Assembly: GCF_013694105.1 (NCBI RefSeq)
Contig: NZ_JACEFG010000002.1
Coordinates: forward strand, 496,001-560,000
DNA: 64,000 nt
Source: Halobacillus locisalis
GTDB lineage: Bacteria; Bacillota; Bacilli; Bacillales; Halobacillaceae
Reading direction: 5' to 3'
The notes beneath the pieces are model-generated. The model worked only from the letters and a program-made list of their open reading frames with translations, was not told where the DNA came from and searched no databases. The position numbers were made by a program, and so were the translations under genes. Each line of letters opens with the position of its first letter. Position 1 is the stretch's first letter. This document shows, piece after piece, positions 17,158 to 24,951 of this stretch.

Positions 17158-18231
17158 ATGTTCAAATTGAAACATGTCTTAAGTCTTATAACCCTATTGG
17201 TTCTTAGTACCATTCTAGCTGCCTGTGGTGGCGATGAAGGGGGAAGTGCTGATGGTGGAGAAGGAAGTAGTGGAGAAACGTATGACTGGCGCTTTGTGAC
17301 AGAAGAAGTGGATGGCCAGGTTCAATATGAGTATGCTGAAGAATTCGCGAAACGGATGAATGAAAAATCTGATGGCGCCGTTAATATTGATGTTTATGAG
17401 TTCGGTGGACTAGGAAGTGAAACAGACCAAGTAGAACAGCTGCAAAATGGAGCTGTAGAACTGGCCGTTATGTCCCCAGGGTTTACAGGGAACATGGTTA
17501 AGGAAGGTCAGATCTTCGCATTGCATTTCTTGTTCCCAGACAGTGTTGAGAAGACACAAGAAATATTGAATGATAGTGAAGCATTGAACACAGACCTTCG
17601 TGAGCGTTATGAGGAGTTCAGTATTTCCCCGCTATCTTATTGGACAGAGGGTGCGATGCAGTGGACATCTTCTGGAACAGCTTTAGAAGAGCCAGCGGAT
17701 TTCCAGAACTTCAAAATGCGTACACAAACGTCTCCGCTTATCTTAGAATCTTATCGTGCTTATGATGCTGAACCGACACCTATGAGTTGGTCAGAACTTT
17801 ATACGGCTCTTGACCGTGGTACGGTAGAAGGTCAAGAAAACCCGATCTTCTTCATCGGCGATGCGTCATTCTATGAAGTTCAGGATTATATGACGGTATC
17901 AAACCACAACAACTATGTAGCGATGACGACCGTTAACACAGAGTGGTACGAAGGCTTGAATGATGAAATGAAAACAATGGTTGATGAAACCGTTCAAGAA
18001 ATGCAACAGTGGGTCTTTGATGAGCAGAAAGCTCAAAACGAAGAATGGTTAGAAACGATTCGCAACGATGAAGAGAATCCGACTGAAATTGTTGAATTGA
18101 CAGAAGAACAACGTCAAATGTTCAAAGATAAAGCAATGCCAGTCCGAGATTTCTACCGTGAAAATGTATCGACAGTAGATGGTGAAATTCTAGACAAGCT
18201 GCAAGAGGAAATTAGTGCAGCAACAGAATAA
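17158..18231 (+). CDS. TRAP transporter substrate-binding lipoprotein (DctP type)
   Basis: The extracellular solute receptor of the TRAP system. The 357-residue protein has a lipoprotein signal with lipobox LAAC (Cys23), then a Gly/Ser-rich linker, then the DctP fold. Recognisable parts are GGLGSETDQVEQLQNGAVEL and FKMRTQTSPLILESYRAYDAEPTPMSWSELYTALDRG, where the Arg that pairs with a carboxylate substrate is expected (MRTQ), and the VEGQENP motif. This suggests a carboxylate-bearing ligand. ATG 17158 is used, 8 bp after GGGGAGG; an ATG six bases earlier is too close. As last gene of the operon it has a strong terminator. Confidence 0.92.
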   Translation: MFKLKHVLSLITLLVLSTILAACGGDEGGSADGGEGSSGETYDWRFVTEEVDGQVQYEYAEEFAKRMNEKSDGAVNIDVYEFGGLGSETDQVEQLQNGAVELAVMSPGFTGNMVKEGQIFALHFLFPDSVEKTQEILNDSEALNTDLRERYEEFSISPLSYWTEGAMQWTSSGTALEEPADFQNFKMRTQTSPLILESYRAYDAEPTPMSWSELYTALDRGTVEGQENPIFFIGDASFYEVQDYMTVSNHNNYVAMTTVNTEWYEGLNDEMKTMVDETVQEMQQWVFDEQKAQNEEWLETIRNDEENPTEIVELTEEQRQMFKDKAMPVRDFYRENVSTVDGEILDKLQEEISAATE

Positions 18232-18244
18232 GAAGCATCAAAAG

Positions 18245-18279
18245 AAAAGCTCGCACCCTAGAAGGTGCGAGCTTTTTCA
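18245..18279 (+). terminator. Terminator of the TRAP operon
   Basis: AAAGCTCGCACC / AGGTGCGAGCTTT stem with a short loop and T-run. Confidence 0.9.
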
Positions 18280-18281
18280 GT

Positions 18282-18716
18282 GTGCCTGCGAAAGCCACTT
18301 TCGGTTTTTCCAAGATGAGCAGGGGCCGGTGGCGAGGAAACGACTCCCTTTCCGCAGGAGGCGGTGAGCTTCCTCGCTCGCTTCGCGATCTGCGGGATCT
18401 CACCCAGGCCTCAGAATCCTGCAGGAGTGTGGCCGTTTCCACGCCACCTCAACAAAGGAAGGCTGAACCTTTAGAGATTCAACCACAATGAGAACCTTTA
18501 CTAACGACAGCACCACTCTTGGCAAGGTTCTGTTCCTACTGTTTATCGCATAGTGGGGTGGAAAACGGTGAGACTCCCGCGGGAGAAGGACCTAGGCGAG
18601 ACCCCACAGAGAGTGTTAACGAACGAGGAAGCTTGCCGGCTCCCCCGCAGGAAAGCGAATCGTTTTCCATCCCATGGCATTCTTATATGATCTAACAGAA
18701 CCTTCTTCAACAGCCT
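18282..18716. repeat. Composite hairpin repeat, copy 1 (two tail-to-tail elements)
   Basis: About 435 bp of non-coding DNA between the TRAP terminator and the convergent MFS gene. It holds a minus-oriented hairpin element at 18328-18448 and a plus-oriented one at 18553-18675, joined by about 100 bp that is also conserved at other loci. The minus copy has terminal arms GGTGGCG(A)GGAAACG / CGTTTCC(A)CGCCACC; the plus copy has GGGGTGGAAAACG / CGTTTTCCATCCCAT. Read in one orientation both share GAGACTCC, a GGCGAGACCCC-like block, CGAGGA(A/G)GCT and CGCAGGAAAG. The composite opens with CCTGCGAAAGCCACTTTCGG and ends near CAGAACCTTCTTCAACAG. Small frames inside it are artefacts. Confidence 0.85.
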
Positions 18717-18717
18717 G

Positions 18718-18747
18718 GAAAAGCTCCACCGAAGAGGCGAGCTTTTT
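18718..18747. terminator. Terminator of the MFS gene
   Basis: AAAAGCTC / GAGCTTTTT hairpin placed just after the stop of the minus-strand MFS gene. Confidence 0.65.
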
Positions 18748-18748
18748 G

Positions 18749-19939
18749 TTATTGTACAGGTTCCCAAGGCTCGGTTTGTTTTCTGTAATCCAAGTACGTG
18801 AGAATCAGCACTGCGATAAATAGGAAACTCGATAATTTAAACAAGGTAGCCGTTTCGACAAACTGATAAATGAAACCAAGCACAAGAGCACTTGATCCGA
18901 TACCTAAGTCAATCGAAGAATAGTACATGCCATTTGCAATTCCACTTCGCTCAGTAGTCGTCTTCGAGATCATCCATGCTTGAAGAGCGGGCATCATCGA
19001 TCCGAAACCGATCCCGAAGATCGCGCCTGCGATGATCAAGTGAAGGTTGCTGCTAGCGAGCGATAGAATCCACATCGCAATGAATGAGAGGGAAGAGCAA
19101 ATCATGATCAATTTCCAGGGTCCGCGTCTATCGAAATATTTTCCGGTGATAGGACGAGATATCGTCGCTAACAAGGCATTGAAAAAGTAGAATAAAAAGG
19201 TTCCCGACAAGCCTTGTTCATTACCGAAAATGACGATATAGGTGACGACAGCTCCATATCCGAAGGTGTTGAGTAAGGTAACAAGCGACGGATACCAGCT
19301 GTTCCGTTCAATGAGCGATCCTAAAAATGAGAACTTAGGTGGATTTTTCTGATTTTCATATACGCTATCAGGTGTGACGAAACTGGTCATGGAAAATAAA
19401 ATCAATGCGATAATTCCAAGACCTACGGCAATCCAAACGAGTAGGCTGAACGTGTAATTTTGGTATAAATATATTCCAAGGCTCGGAGCCATTATCATCC
19501 CAACGGTTACAGACAATCCGAAGTATCCCATGCCTTCCCCGACGCGTCTTCTTGGGACAAGATCAACAGCGGCCGTACCGTTGACTGTTGTAGACCAGCC
19601 CCAAGCAATCCCATGTACGAAACGAATGAGAAGGAGTACGGTGACGATTTGGGTAATCGGGTAGAGCGCGGTCATCACAAGAAGAGAAATCGAACCGACC
19701 AAAACGAGGATTTTTCTGGGCCGTGTCGTTAACAAATGACCGATGAACGGGCGGATGAGTATAGCCGCGAACGCGAATGTCGTCGTGATCAATCCAATTT
19801 GAACATTACTTCCACCAATGGATTCTATGTATGGGGGAAGGTTCGGTAATAGCATCTGGAAGCTCATGAACGTGAATAAGTTCGCCAATATAAGAAAAAT
19901 AAACGGCCACGTCCATAGCTTTGGTACGTTTTGCTGCAT
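18749..19939 (-). CDS. MFS transporter
   Basis: A 396-residue major facilitator protein with 12 predicted membrane helices, probably an efflux pump for small molecules. Typical segments are the loop 2-3 motif A region (FIGHLLTTRPRKILVLVGS) and GFGSMMPALQAWMISKTTTERSGIANGMYYSSIDLGIG in the C-terminal half, similar to the Bacillus YfmO/YwoG-like drug exporter group. The substrate is unknown. AAGGAGG lies 9 bp before the ATG. It lies downstream of, and in the same direction as, the AI-2E-type gene but is separated from it by a strong terminator, so it is probably an independent unit. Confidence 0.88.
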   Translation of the reverse strand: MQQNVPKLWTWPFIFLILANLFTFMSFQMLLPNLPPYIESIGGSNVQIGLITTTFAFAAILIRPFIGHLLTTRPRKILVLVGSISLLVMTALYPITQIVTVLLLIRFVHGIAWGWSTTVNGTAAVDLVPRRRVGEGMGYFGLSVTVGMIMAPSLGIYLYQNYTFSLLVWIAVGLGIIALILFSMTSFVTPDSVYENQKNPPKFSFLGSLIERNSWYPSLVTLLNTFGYGAVVTYIVIFGNEQGLSGTFLFYFFNALLATISRPITGKYFDRRGPWKLIMICSSLSFIAMWILSLASSNLHLIIAGAIFGIGFGSMMPALQAWMISKTTTERSGIANGMYYSSIDLGIGSSALVLGFIYQFVETATLFKLSSFLFIAVLILTYLDYRKQTEPWEPVQ

Positions 19940-19965
19940 GCACTGGTCCTCCTTTAAAGGGCATA

Positions 19966-20001
19966 GAAAAACCCGCTATGGATTTAGCATAGCGGGTTTT
20001 T
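19966..20001. terminator. Terminator after the AI-2E-type transporter
   Basis: Near-perfect AAAACCCGCTATG / CATAGCGGGTTTT stem with a 7-nt loop. Confidence 0.88.
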
Positions 20002-20017
20002 GTCGCATTCACAATGT

Positions 20018-21088
20018 TTATGTCTGTTCTCGTCGATCTACCCATTCATTGTAAAAATGACTGACAATTGCTTTAATAACGGCATAGGCAGGAATCGCAA
20101 AAATCAAGCCGATGAACCCTGCCAGTCCTCCTGCGGCTAAGATCAGCGTGATAATCGTCAGGGGATGGATACTCAGTGCTTTTCCCATGACATTGGGGGA
20201 AACGAAATTCCCTTCAACTTGTTGAGCCAAGATCATGATCACAGCCACCCATACGACTAAGAATGGATCTTGGAAGAAAGCCACGAGAGCCGCAGGAATT
20301 ACAGCTAAGAATGGACCGACAAACGGAATCACATTCATAAGCATCGCAAATAGCGCAAGCGTCAAGGAGTAGGGCAAGCCAATGATCAAGTAGCCAACTA
20401 ATAATAGCAGACCGACGACAACGCTGACAGTCATCTGGCCAAGGATGAAAGCTTGCAGGGTGTGGTCGATGGAACGGGCTAATTTTTCAAAACTCTCCCC
20501 TGTCCGCTTGTTTAAGAATTGCTTCACGAATGGGATAAGTTTATCTCCATCTTTAAGCATAAAGAATAAAAAGAACGGAATCAGGACGAGCGCGAAAACG
20601 AAACCGATGAGCTGACTGATGACGTTAATCACGATCTTTGATGCGTCTTGCAAATAGGACTGCAGATTAGAGATGACGTTTTGAATCGTACCGTCGAACT
20701 GACTCGGAATGATGCCTTGGTTCTGCTGCCAGTAGGTCACGGTTTCACCAAGCATTTCGATCATGCCTGGTAAGTTTCTGGCGAGTTTTGAGAATTGGTC
20801 TTGAGCGATCGGTGCGATAAACTGAACAATCACAAATCCAAGCAAGATATAGAGCATGAAAATGATGACAATCGCAAAGATTTTTTGTACTTTATTCTTC
20901 TCTAAAAAATGAAGCACGGGTCTTGAGAGATAAAATAGAATTCCCCCGCCAATCAAGGGAACCGCAATAGCGCCGATATACGTAAGAATGGGCGCGAAAA
21001 AGAATTGAATTTCGTTTAACAGCATAATGAGCAAAGAAATCAAAATAGCTGCTACAAGCGTTTGAAACCATCGTTTATGAACCATCAT
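20018..21088 (-). CDS. AI-2E family transporter
   Basis: A membrane protein of the AI-2 exporter (formerly UPF0118/PerM) family, 356 residues with about eight hydrophobic segments. Family landmarks are the N-terminal pair of helices, the amphipathic QDQFSKLARNLPGMIEMLGE region, FILGQMTVSVVVGLLLLVGYLIIGLPYSL, the segment from LFAMLMNVIPFVGPFLA to IPAALVAFF, and GNFVSPNVMGKALSIHPLTII near the C terminus. Some Bacillaceae members of this family are reported Na+/H+ antiporters, so the substrate is open. The start at 21088 (MMVHKRW) follows AAAGGTGTG; the frame is open 21 bases upstream. Confidence 0.88.
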   Translation of the reverse strand: MMVHKRWFQTLVAAILISLLIMLLNEIQFFFAPILTYIGAIAVPLIGGGILFYLSRPVLHFLEKNKVQKIFAIVIIFMLYILLGFVIVQFIAPIAQDQFSKLARNLPGMIEMLGETVTYWQQNQGIIPSQFDGTIQNVISNLQSYLQDASKIVINVISQLIGFVFALVLIPFFLFFMLKDGDKLIPFVKQFLNKRTGESFEKLARSIDHTLQAFILGQMTVSVVVGLLLLVGYLIIGLPYSLTLALFAMLMNVIPFVGPFLAVIPAALVAFFQDPFLVVWVAVIMILAQQVEGNFVSPNVMGKALSIHPLTIITLILAAGGLAGFIGLIFAIPAYAVIKAIVSHFYNEWVDRREQT

Positions 21089-21239
21089 TAGACACACCTT
21101 TATGTACATACTTTATTATTAACATTCGTTAAGCACGTGTGTTTTTCCTTTCACGAATAAACACGTATAATGTAAGCATACCAAAATTTCAGGAAATCCT
21201 ATACTCAAAACAATAAACATACTTAAAGGAGATGTTCGT

Positions 21240-22475
21240 GTGATGAAACAAGAATTACTGGAACGATTTACTTCATACGTGAAAATTGATACACAGTCCG
21301 ATGAAACAAGTGGAGAGACGCCGTCAACGGAAGGGCAGTGGACCCTTGCCAACAAACTTGTAGAAGAACTGAAAGAAATCGGAATCAAGGATGTAACGAT
21401 CGATGAGCATGCCTACGTGATGGCGACATTGCCTGCAAATACGGATAAAGACGTCCCGGTCATCGGATTTTTGGGCCACGTAGACACAGCGACGGATTTC
21501 ACTGGTACGAACGTGAACCCTCAAATCGTAGAGAATTACGATGGTGGAGATATTCAGTTGAACGAAACTACCGTTTTATCAACAGAGGATTTCCCTGAGC
21601 TCCCTACATATAAAGGCCACACATTGATTACAACCGATGGCACGACACTGTTAGGTGCTGATGATAAAGCGGGCATTACAGAAATCATGACAGCTATCCA
21701 TTATTTGCTGGATCACCCTGAAATAAAGCACGGCGATATCCGTGTAGCTTTTACTCCTGATGAAGAAATTGGGCGAGGTCCTCACAAGTTCGATGTCGAA
21801 CGGTTCGGAGCTTCCTATGCTTATACGATCGATGGAGGACCTTTAGGAGAGTTGCAATATGAAAGTTTTAATGCTGCTACCGGTAAGGTGACGTTTTATG
21901 GAAATAGCGTCCACCCTGGAACGGCGAAGAATAAAATGGTCAATGCAGTCAAATTAGCCATCGATTTTCAGAATCAATTGCCTAGCGATGAAGCTCCTGA
22001 GCATACGGAAGGATATGAAGGGTTTTATCATTTGAATTCGTTCGAAGGGGACGTGGACCAGGCCGATCTGGTTTATTTGATTCGTGACCATGACAAGGAA
22101 AAGTTTGCTCAGAAGAAAGAGGATATGAAGCAAATCGCAGAGCAAATGAAGGAGAAGTATGGAGCCGAGCGAGTGGAACTTGAAATAGAAGACCAATATT
22201 ACAACATGGGGGACAAGATCAGCCCTGTTAAGCACATCGTCGATATTGCTCATCAAGCAATGGAGAATAAAGGGGTTGCACCATTAGTCCAGCCTATCCG
22301 CGGGGGTACAGACGGATCACAACTTTCTTACATGGGCCTTCCAACTCCGAACATCTTCACGGGAGGCGAGAACTTCCATGGTAAATACGAATACATTTCA
22401 TTAGATAACATGGAAAAATCGGCAAACGTCATTGTTGAGATTGCCCGTCTGTTTGAAGAGAGAAGGAAGGAATAG
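21240..22475 (+). CDS. pepT: Peptidase T (tripeptide aminopeptidase)
   Basis: A zinc aminopeptidase of the M20B family that releases the N-terminal residue from tripeptides in the cytoplasm. The 411 residues include the metal-site segments [14 protein letters not shown] (first zinc His and catalytic Asp), [15 protein letters not shown] (bridging Asp), [10 protein letters not shown] (catalytic Glu and next ligand) and [11 protein letters not shown]. The dimerisation domain lies between about residues 205 and 320, and [25 protein letters not shown] holds the last ligand region. GTG 21240 lies 8 bp after AAAGGAG, and an ATG follows directly, so the true start is one of the two. The gene is monocistronic. 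Confidence 0.95.
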   Translation: MMKQELLERFTSYVKIDTQSDETSGETPSTEGQWTLANKLVEELKEIGIKDVTIDEHAYVMATLPANTDKDVPVIGFLGHVDTATDFTGTNVNPQIVENYDGGDIQLNETTVLSTEDFPELPTYKGHTLITTDGTTLLGADDKAGITEIMTAIHYLLDHPEIKHGDIRVAFTPDEEIGRGPHKFDVERFGASYAYTIDGGPLGELQYESFNAATGKVTFYGNSVHPGTAKNKMVNAVKLAIDFQNQLPSDEAPEHTEGYEGFYHLNSFEGDVDQADLVYLIRDHDKEKFAQKKEDMKQIAEQMKEKYGAERVELEIEDQYYNMGDKISPVKHIVDIAHQAMENKGVAPLVQPIRGGTDGSQLSYMGLPTPNIFTGGENFHGKYEYISLDNMEKSANVIVEIARLFEERRKE

Positions 22476-22528
22476 AAAACTGGCACCAGGAATAATTCTG
22501 CACGTTTCTCGAATACTAAACGCACCCG

Positions 22529-22556
22529 TTGACAAAATAAGGTCGCGTGCTATGAT
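22529..22556 (+). promoter_or_regulatory. Sigma-A promoter for the riboswitch-terC transcript
   Basis: -35 TTGACA (22529-22534) and -10 TATGAT (22551-22556) with a 16-bp spacer, about 20 bp before the riboswitch. Confidence 0.75.
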
Positions 22557-22576
22557 GAGTATAGATTTTAGCAATT

Positions 22577-22694
22577 CCTAAAGGGGAGTAGCTGCCACAG
22601 TAAAGTCGTCATTACGGGACATATTCCCCGGCTTTATTGGCAACGTACGTTGTTAGCGAGACCTTTACCCTCAGCGGTAAAGGTCTGTTTTTTT
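22577..22694 (+). promoter_or_regulatory. yybP-ykoY (manganese) riboswitch with terminator
   Basis: The leader shows the conserved opening AAAGGGGAGTAGCTG, an internal variable hairpin (CCCCGGCTTTATTGG region), and the conserved closing TAGCGAGACC. The closing block also forms the first arm of the terminator AGACCTTTACC / GGTAAAGGTCT followed by a T-run (22659-22693). This motif is the yybP-ykoY class, which binds Mn2+ and permits expression of Mn2+ exporters such as TerC/YkoY. The gene that follows is a TerC protein, as expected. Confidence 0.9.
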
Positions 22695-22749
22695 GGTCTT
22701 TACCTGTTGTGGTGGGGACCATTTTTTTATGTAAAGGAGAGTTTTTGTT

Positions 22750-23544
22750 TTGGATGCGCAATTATTAATTGAGTATGGTTGGGTACTTCTTGTACTCGTT
22801 GGTTTAGAGGGGATTTTAGCAGCGGACAATGCTATGGTCTTGGCTATTATGGTGAAGCATTTACCTGAAGAAAAAAGAAAGAAAGCCCTATTCTACGGGT
22901 TGTTCGGGGCTTTTGTCCTTCGATTCGGTTCATTATTCGTCATCTCGTTCCTCGTAGATGTATGGCAAGTGCAAGCGCTCGGTGCCGCTTACTTGTTATT
23001 CATTTCGATCAAGCACTTATTCGATAAGTGGAGGGCGCGTGGTGAAGAGGAAGAAGAGGAAGAGGAAGAAGTAGTAGCGGCTAATGCTGAGCTAGGCAGA
23101 GGGAAAGGTTTCTGGGTAACTGTGTTAAAAGTCGAACTTGCGGACTTGGCTTTTGCAGTGGATTCGATTTTAGCAGCTGTTGCTCTCGCAGTAGCGCTAC
23201 CAGAAACGCCGTTACCCGATGTCGGGAGTTTGGATGGTGGACAGTTTGCTGTCATCCTGACTGGAGGTATGATCGGAATCATCATTATGCGTTACGCTGC
23301 AACCGTATTTGTGAAATTGTTGAAGTCTCGCCCAGGACTTGAAATGGCAGCCTTTATCATCGTGGGATGGGTCGGGGTCAAGCTACTGGTATCCACACTC
23401 GCTCACCCGAGTATCCAAGTCATTGACGAACACTTTGCTCACTCAGCAATTTGGAAAGTCAGCTTCTACACGGTGCTTGTATTGATTGCCACACTAGGGT
23501 GGTTCTTGTCACCGAAAAAAGACATTAAAGAAGAAGATTTATAA
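22750..23544 (+). CDS. TerC family Mn2+ efflux/metalation protein
   Basis: A 264-residue membrane protein of the TerC/YkoY type with about seven hydrophobic segments. The two family metal-site segments are present: GLEGILAADNAMVLAIMVKHL and VELADLAFAVDSILAAVALAVAL, each with intramembrane acidic residues. TerC proteins in Bacillus export Mn2+ and supply it to secreted enzymes. The cytoplasmic loop near residues 97-107 is an unusual run of nine or ten glutamates, not seen in the second TerC of this window. It starts at TTG 22750 after AAAGGAG. Control is by the upstream yybP-ykoY riboswitch. Confidence 0.93.
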   Translation: MDAQLLIEYGWVLLVLVGLEGILAADNAMVLAIMVKHLPEEKRKKALFYGLFGAFVLRFGSLFVISFLVDVWQVQALGAAYLLFISIKHLFDKWRARGEEEEEEEEEVVAANAELGRGKGFWVTVLKVELADLAFAVDSILAAVALAVALPETPLPDVGSLDGGQFAVILTGGMIGIIIMRYAATVFVKLLKSRPGLEMAAFIIVGWVGVKLLVSTLAHPSIQVIDEHFAHSAIWKVSFYTVLVLIATLGWFLSPKKDIKEEDL

Positions 23545-23683
23545 TTGTAAGTGGTTGGGTGGTCGTAATGATTATCCAACCACTTTAAGATTCACTACCA
23601 TTCTTTTTGTAAGTATGGTAGTTTTTGTTTGGGAAAGACGGGGAAAATACAAGAAAGAGTAAATCAGAATAGGAGGAAATAAT

Positions 23684-23875
23684 ATGGGGAAAGCCGCTCA
23701 GCAACCTTCAGATCAGTTTCATTACATTAAAAATCGCATCCAAATGCTCAATCAAGTTGTTTCTACAATGGATCCAGAGGATGTCGATATGGATGATTTC
23801 AATCGCGTACTCGATATGATCGAACAGCTGCAAATGAAAATGGTACGCTTTAAAAAGGATTGGGAAGAAGAGTGA
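23684..23875 (+). CDS. Small conserved protein, SE1561-like family
   Basis: A 63-residue soluble helical protein (MGKAAQQPSDQFHYIKNRI, then TMDPEDVDMDDFNRVLDMIEQL). The order of a short N-terminal tail, a helix, a TMDPE-type turn and an acidic second helix matches the small Bacillales family called SE1561, of unknown function; the family assignment is from memory. AGGAGG precedes the ATG by 9 bp. Its stop overlaps the GTG start of the next gene (GTGA), so it heads a translationally coupled three-gene unit. Confidence 0.78.
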   Translation: MGKAAQQPSDQFHYIKNRIQMLNQVVSTMDPEDVDMDDFNRVLDMIEQLQMKMVRFKKDWEEE

Positions 23876-24486
23876 AGGTCAGGCGTCTGTCTTTCTTCAT
23901 CGTCTGGCTTGCGTTTATTTTGTATGCCTTTGTTTTGGCGCCGAACGGTAATCAAGGTTATTTGAATCAATTGATTACGATGAATGACCCTGACCCGCTT
24001 TTGCTGACAGTGTTCAGCTTGTTGGGTGTATTCCCGACCGCTTTTGCCATTCTACTGTTGAATGAAGACGACAGTCGAGTTCCGGCCTGGCCCTTTGTAC
24101 TTGGCTCATTTATGTTAGGTGCATTTGCCCTAATGCCTTATTTCTTCATTTCACGAGCTGAATCAACACGTACATTGCGTACGCCGATTTGGATTGGAAA
24201 GAGTCTGGACTCCATCTTGTTCAAGGCTTTGTTATTCACGGGAACGGTTGCCTTGATTGTATCTGGTCTGACACAAGGCAGCGCATCTTTGTATGGTCAG
24301 GCTTTTCGGCAATCACAGTTTGTCCATGTCATGACGATTGATTTCCTTGTTTTGACGGGAATCAGTATGTTCGTGATTTACTGGAGAGAACGTAAGCATG
24401 GGCGTTTCAATCAAATGTACTGGCTGGGCTGTGTACCTGTCGTTGGTTTTCTTGCTTATTTGCTTATAAAGGAGGGGAGTCATTGA
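23872..24486 (+). CDS. Polytopic membrane protein of unknown function
   Basis: A 204-residue hydrophobic protein with about six predicted membrane helices, beginning VKVRRLSFFIVWLAFILYAF. A segment of the type FVLAPNGNQGYLNQLITMNDPDPLLLTVFSLLGVFP resembles conserved integral membrane proteins of Bacillaceae and cyanobacteria, but I do not recognise a named family. No catalytic motif is visible. GTG 23872 is chosen because it overlaps the preceding stop by 4 bp, and its own stop overlaps the TTG of the following acetyltransferase gene. The chain of overlaps indicates one operon. Confidence 0.75.
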   Translation: MKVRRLSFFIVWLAFILYAFVLAPNGNQGYLNQLITMNDPDPLLLTVFSLLGVFPTAFAILLLNEDDSRVPAWPFVLGSFMLGAFALMPYFFISRAESTRTLRTPIWIGKSLDSILFKALLFTGTVALIVSGLTQGSASLYGQAFRQSQFVHVMTIDFLVLTGISMFVIYWRERKHGRFNQMYWLGCVPVVGFLAYLLIKEGSH

Positions 24487-24932
24487 ACATTCAACGAATG
24501 AATCAAGAAGAAGCGGAGATTGTTGCGGATTGGACGTATCCTGAACCTTATCAGTTCTATGACATGAAAGCAGATGAAGAAGATTATGAAGAATTTATCT
24601 CTCCTGAGCAACGAAATCCGCATACATATAGCGTTTACGAAGGGGACGCCTTGATTGGGTTCTTTACTTTTACACCGGTGGAAGGGGAGGTCGATATCGG
24701 GCTTGGAATGCGCCCTGTTGATACAGGTCACGGCAAAGGGCAGGTATTTATCGAAAGAGGGCTGCAATTTGCTGAAGAGATGTATGCTCCTAAGGCGTTT
24801 ACGTTATCGGTGGCCCAATTTAATACGCGGGCCATTTCTGTTTATGAAAAAATCGGGTTTGTGAAAGTCCGTGAGTTCATGCAACCGACCAACGGAGATG
24901 TCTATCCCTTTATACAGATGAAAAAGTCGTGA
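24483..24932 (+). CDS. GNAT family N-acetyltransferase
   Basis: A 149-residue single-domain GNAT protein. The acetyl-CoA site is seen in EVDIGLGMRPVDTGHGKGQVFIE (GxGxG-like) and the closing NTRAISVYEKIGFVKV. The acceptor may be an N-terminal amine or small molecule, as for RimI/YjcK-type proteins. TTG 24483 overlaps the previous stop by 3 bases and follows GGAGGGGAG by 3 bp, so it is coupled to the membrane protein gene. Its last codons form half of the convergent terminator with the next gene. Confidence 0.85.
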   Translation: MNIQRMNQEEAEIVADWTYPEPYQFYDMKADEEDYEEFISPEQRNPHTYSVYEGDALIGFFTFTPVEGEVDIGLGMRPVDTGHGKGQVFIERGLQFAEEMYAPKAFTLSVAQFNTRAISVYEKIGFVKVREFMQPTNGDVYPFIQMKKS

Positions 24933-24951
24933 TGAAGGACATCACGACTCT
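24922..24951 (-). terminator. Terminator overlapping two convergent stop regions
   Basis: GTCGTGATG / CATCACGAC with a 5-nt loop. On the minus strand it is followed by TTTTT, so it mainly ends the 24942-25847 transcript. It includes the stop codon of the acetyltransferase gene and ends inside the last codons of the minus-strand gene. Confidence 0.65.

Noticed and set aside
18282-18491. Reading frames of 60-110 codons inside the composite hairpin repeats (18.2-18.8, 32.5-32.9 and 47.5-47.8 kb, both strands)
   Set aside because: They lie wholly in hairpin arms and core, change frame between copies, lack ribosome sites, and match each other only because the repeat DNA does.
22989-23285. Minus-strand frame with a poly-serine run opposite terC
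   Set aside because: The serine run is the complement of the glutamate codons of TerC; it is a shadow frame.
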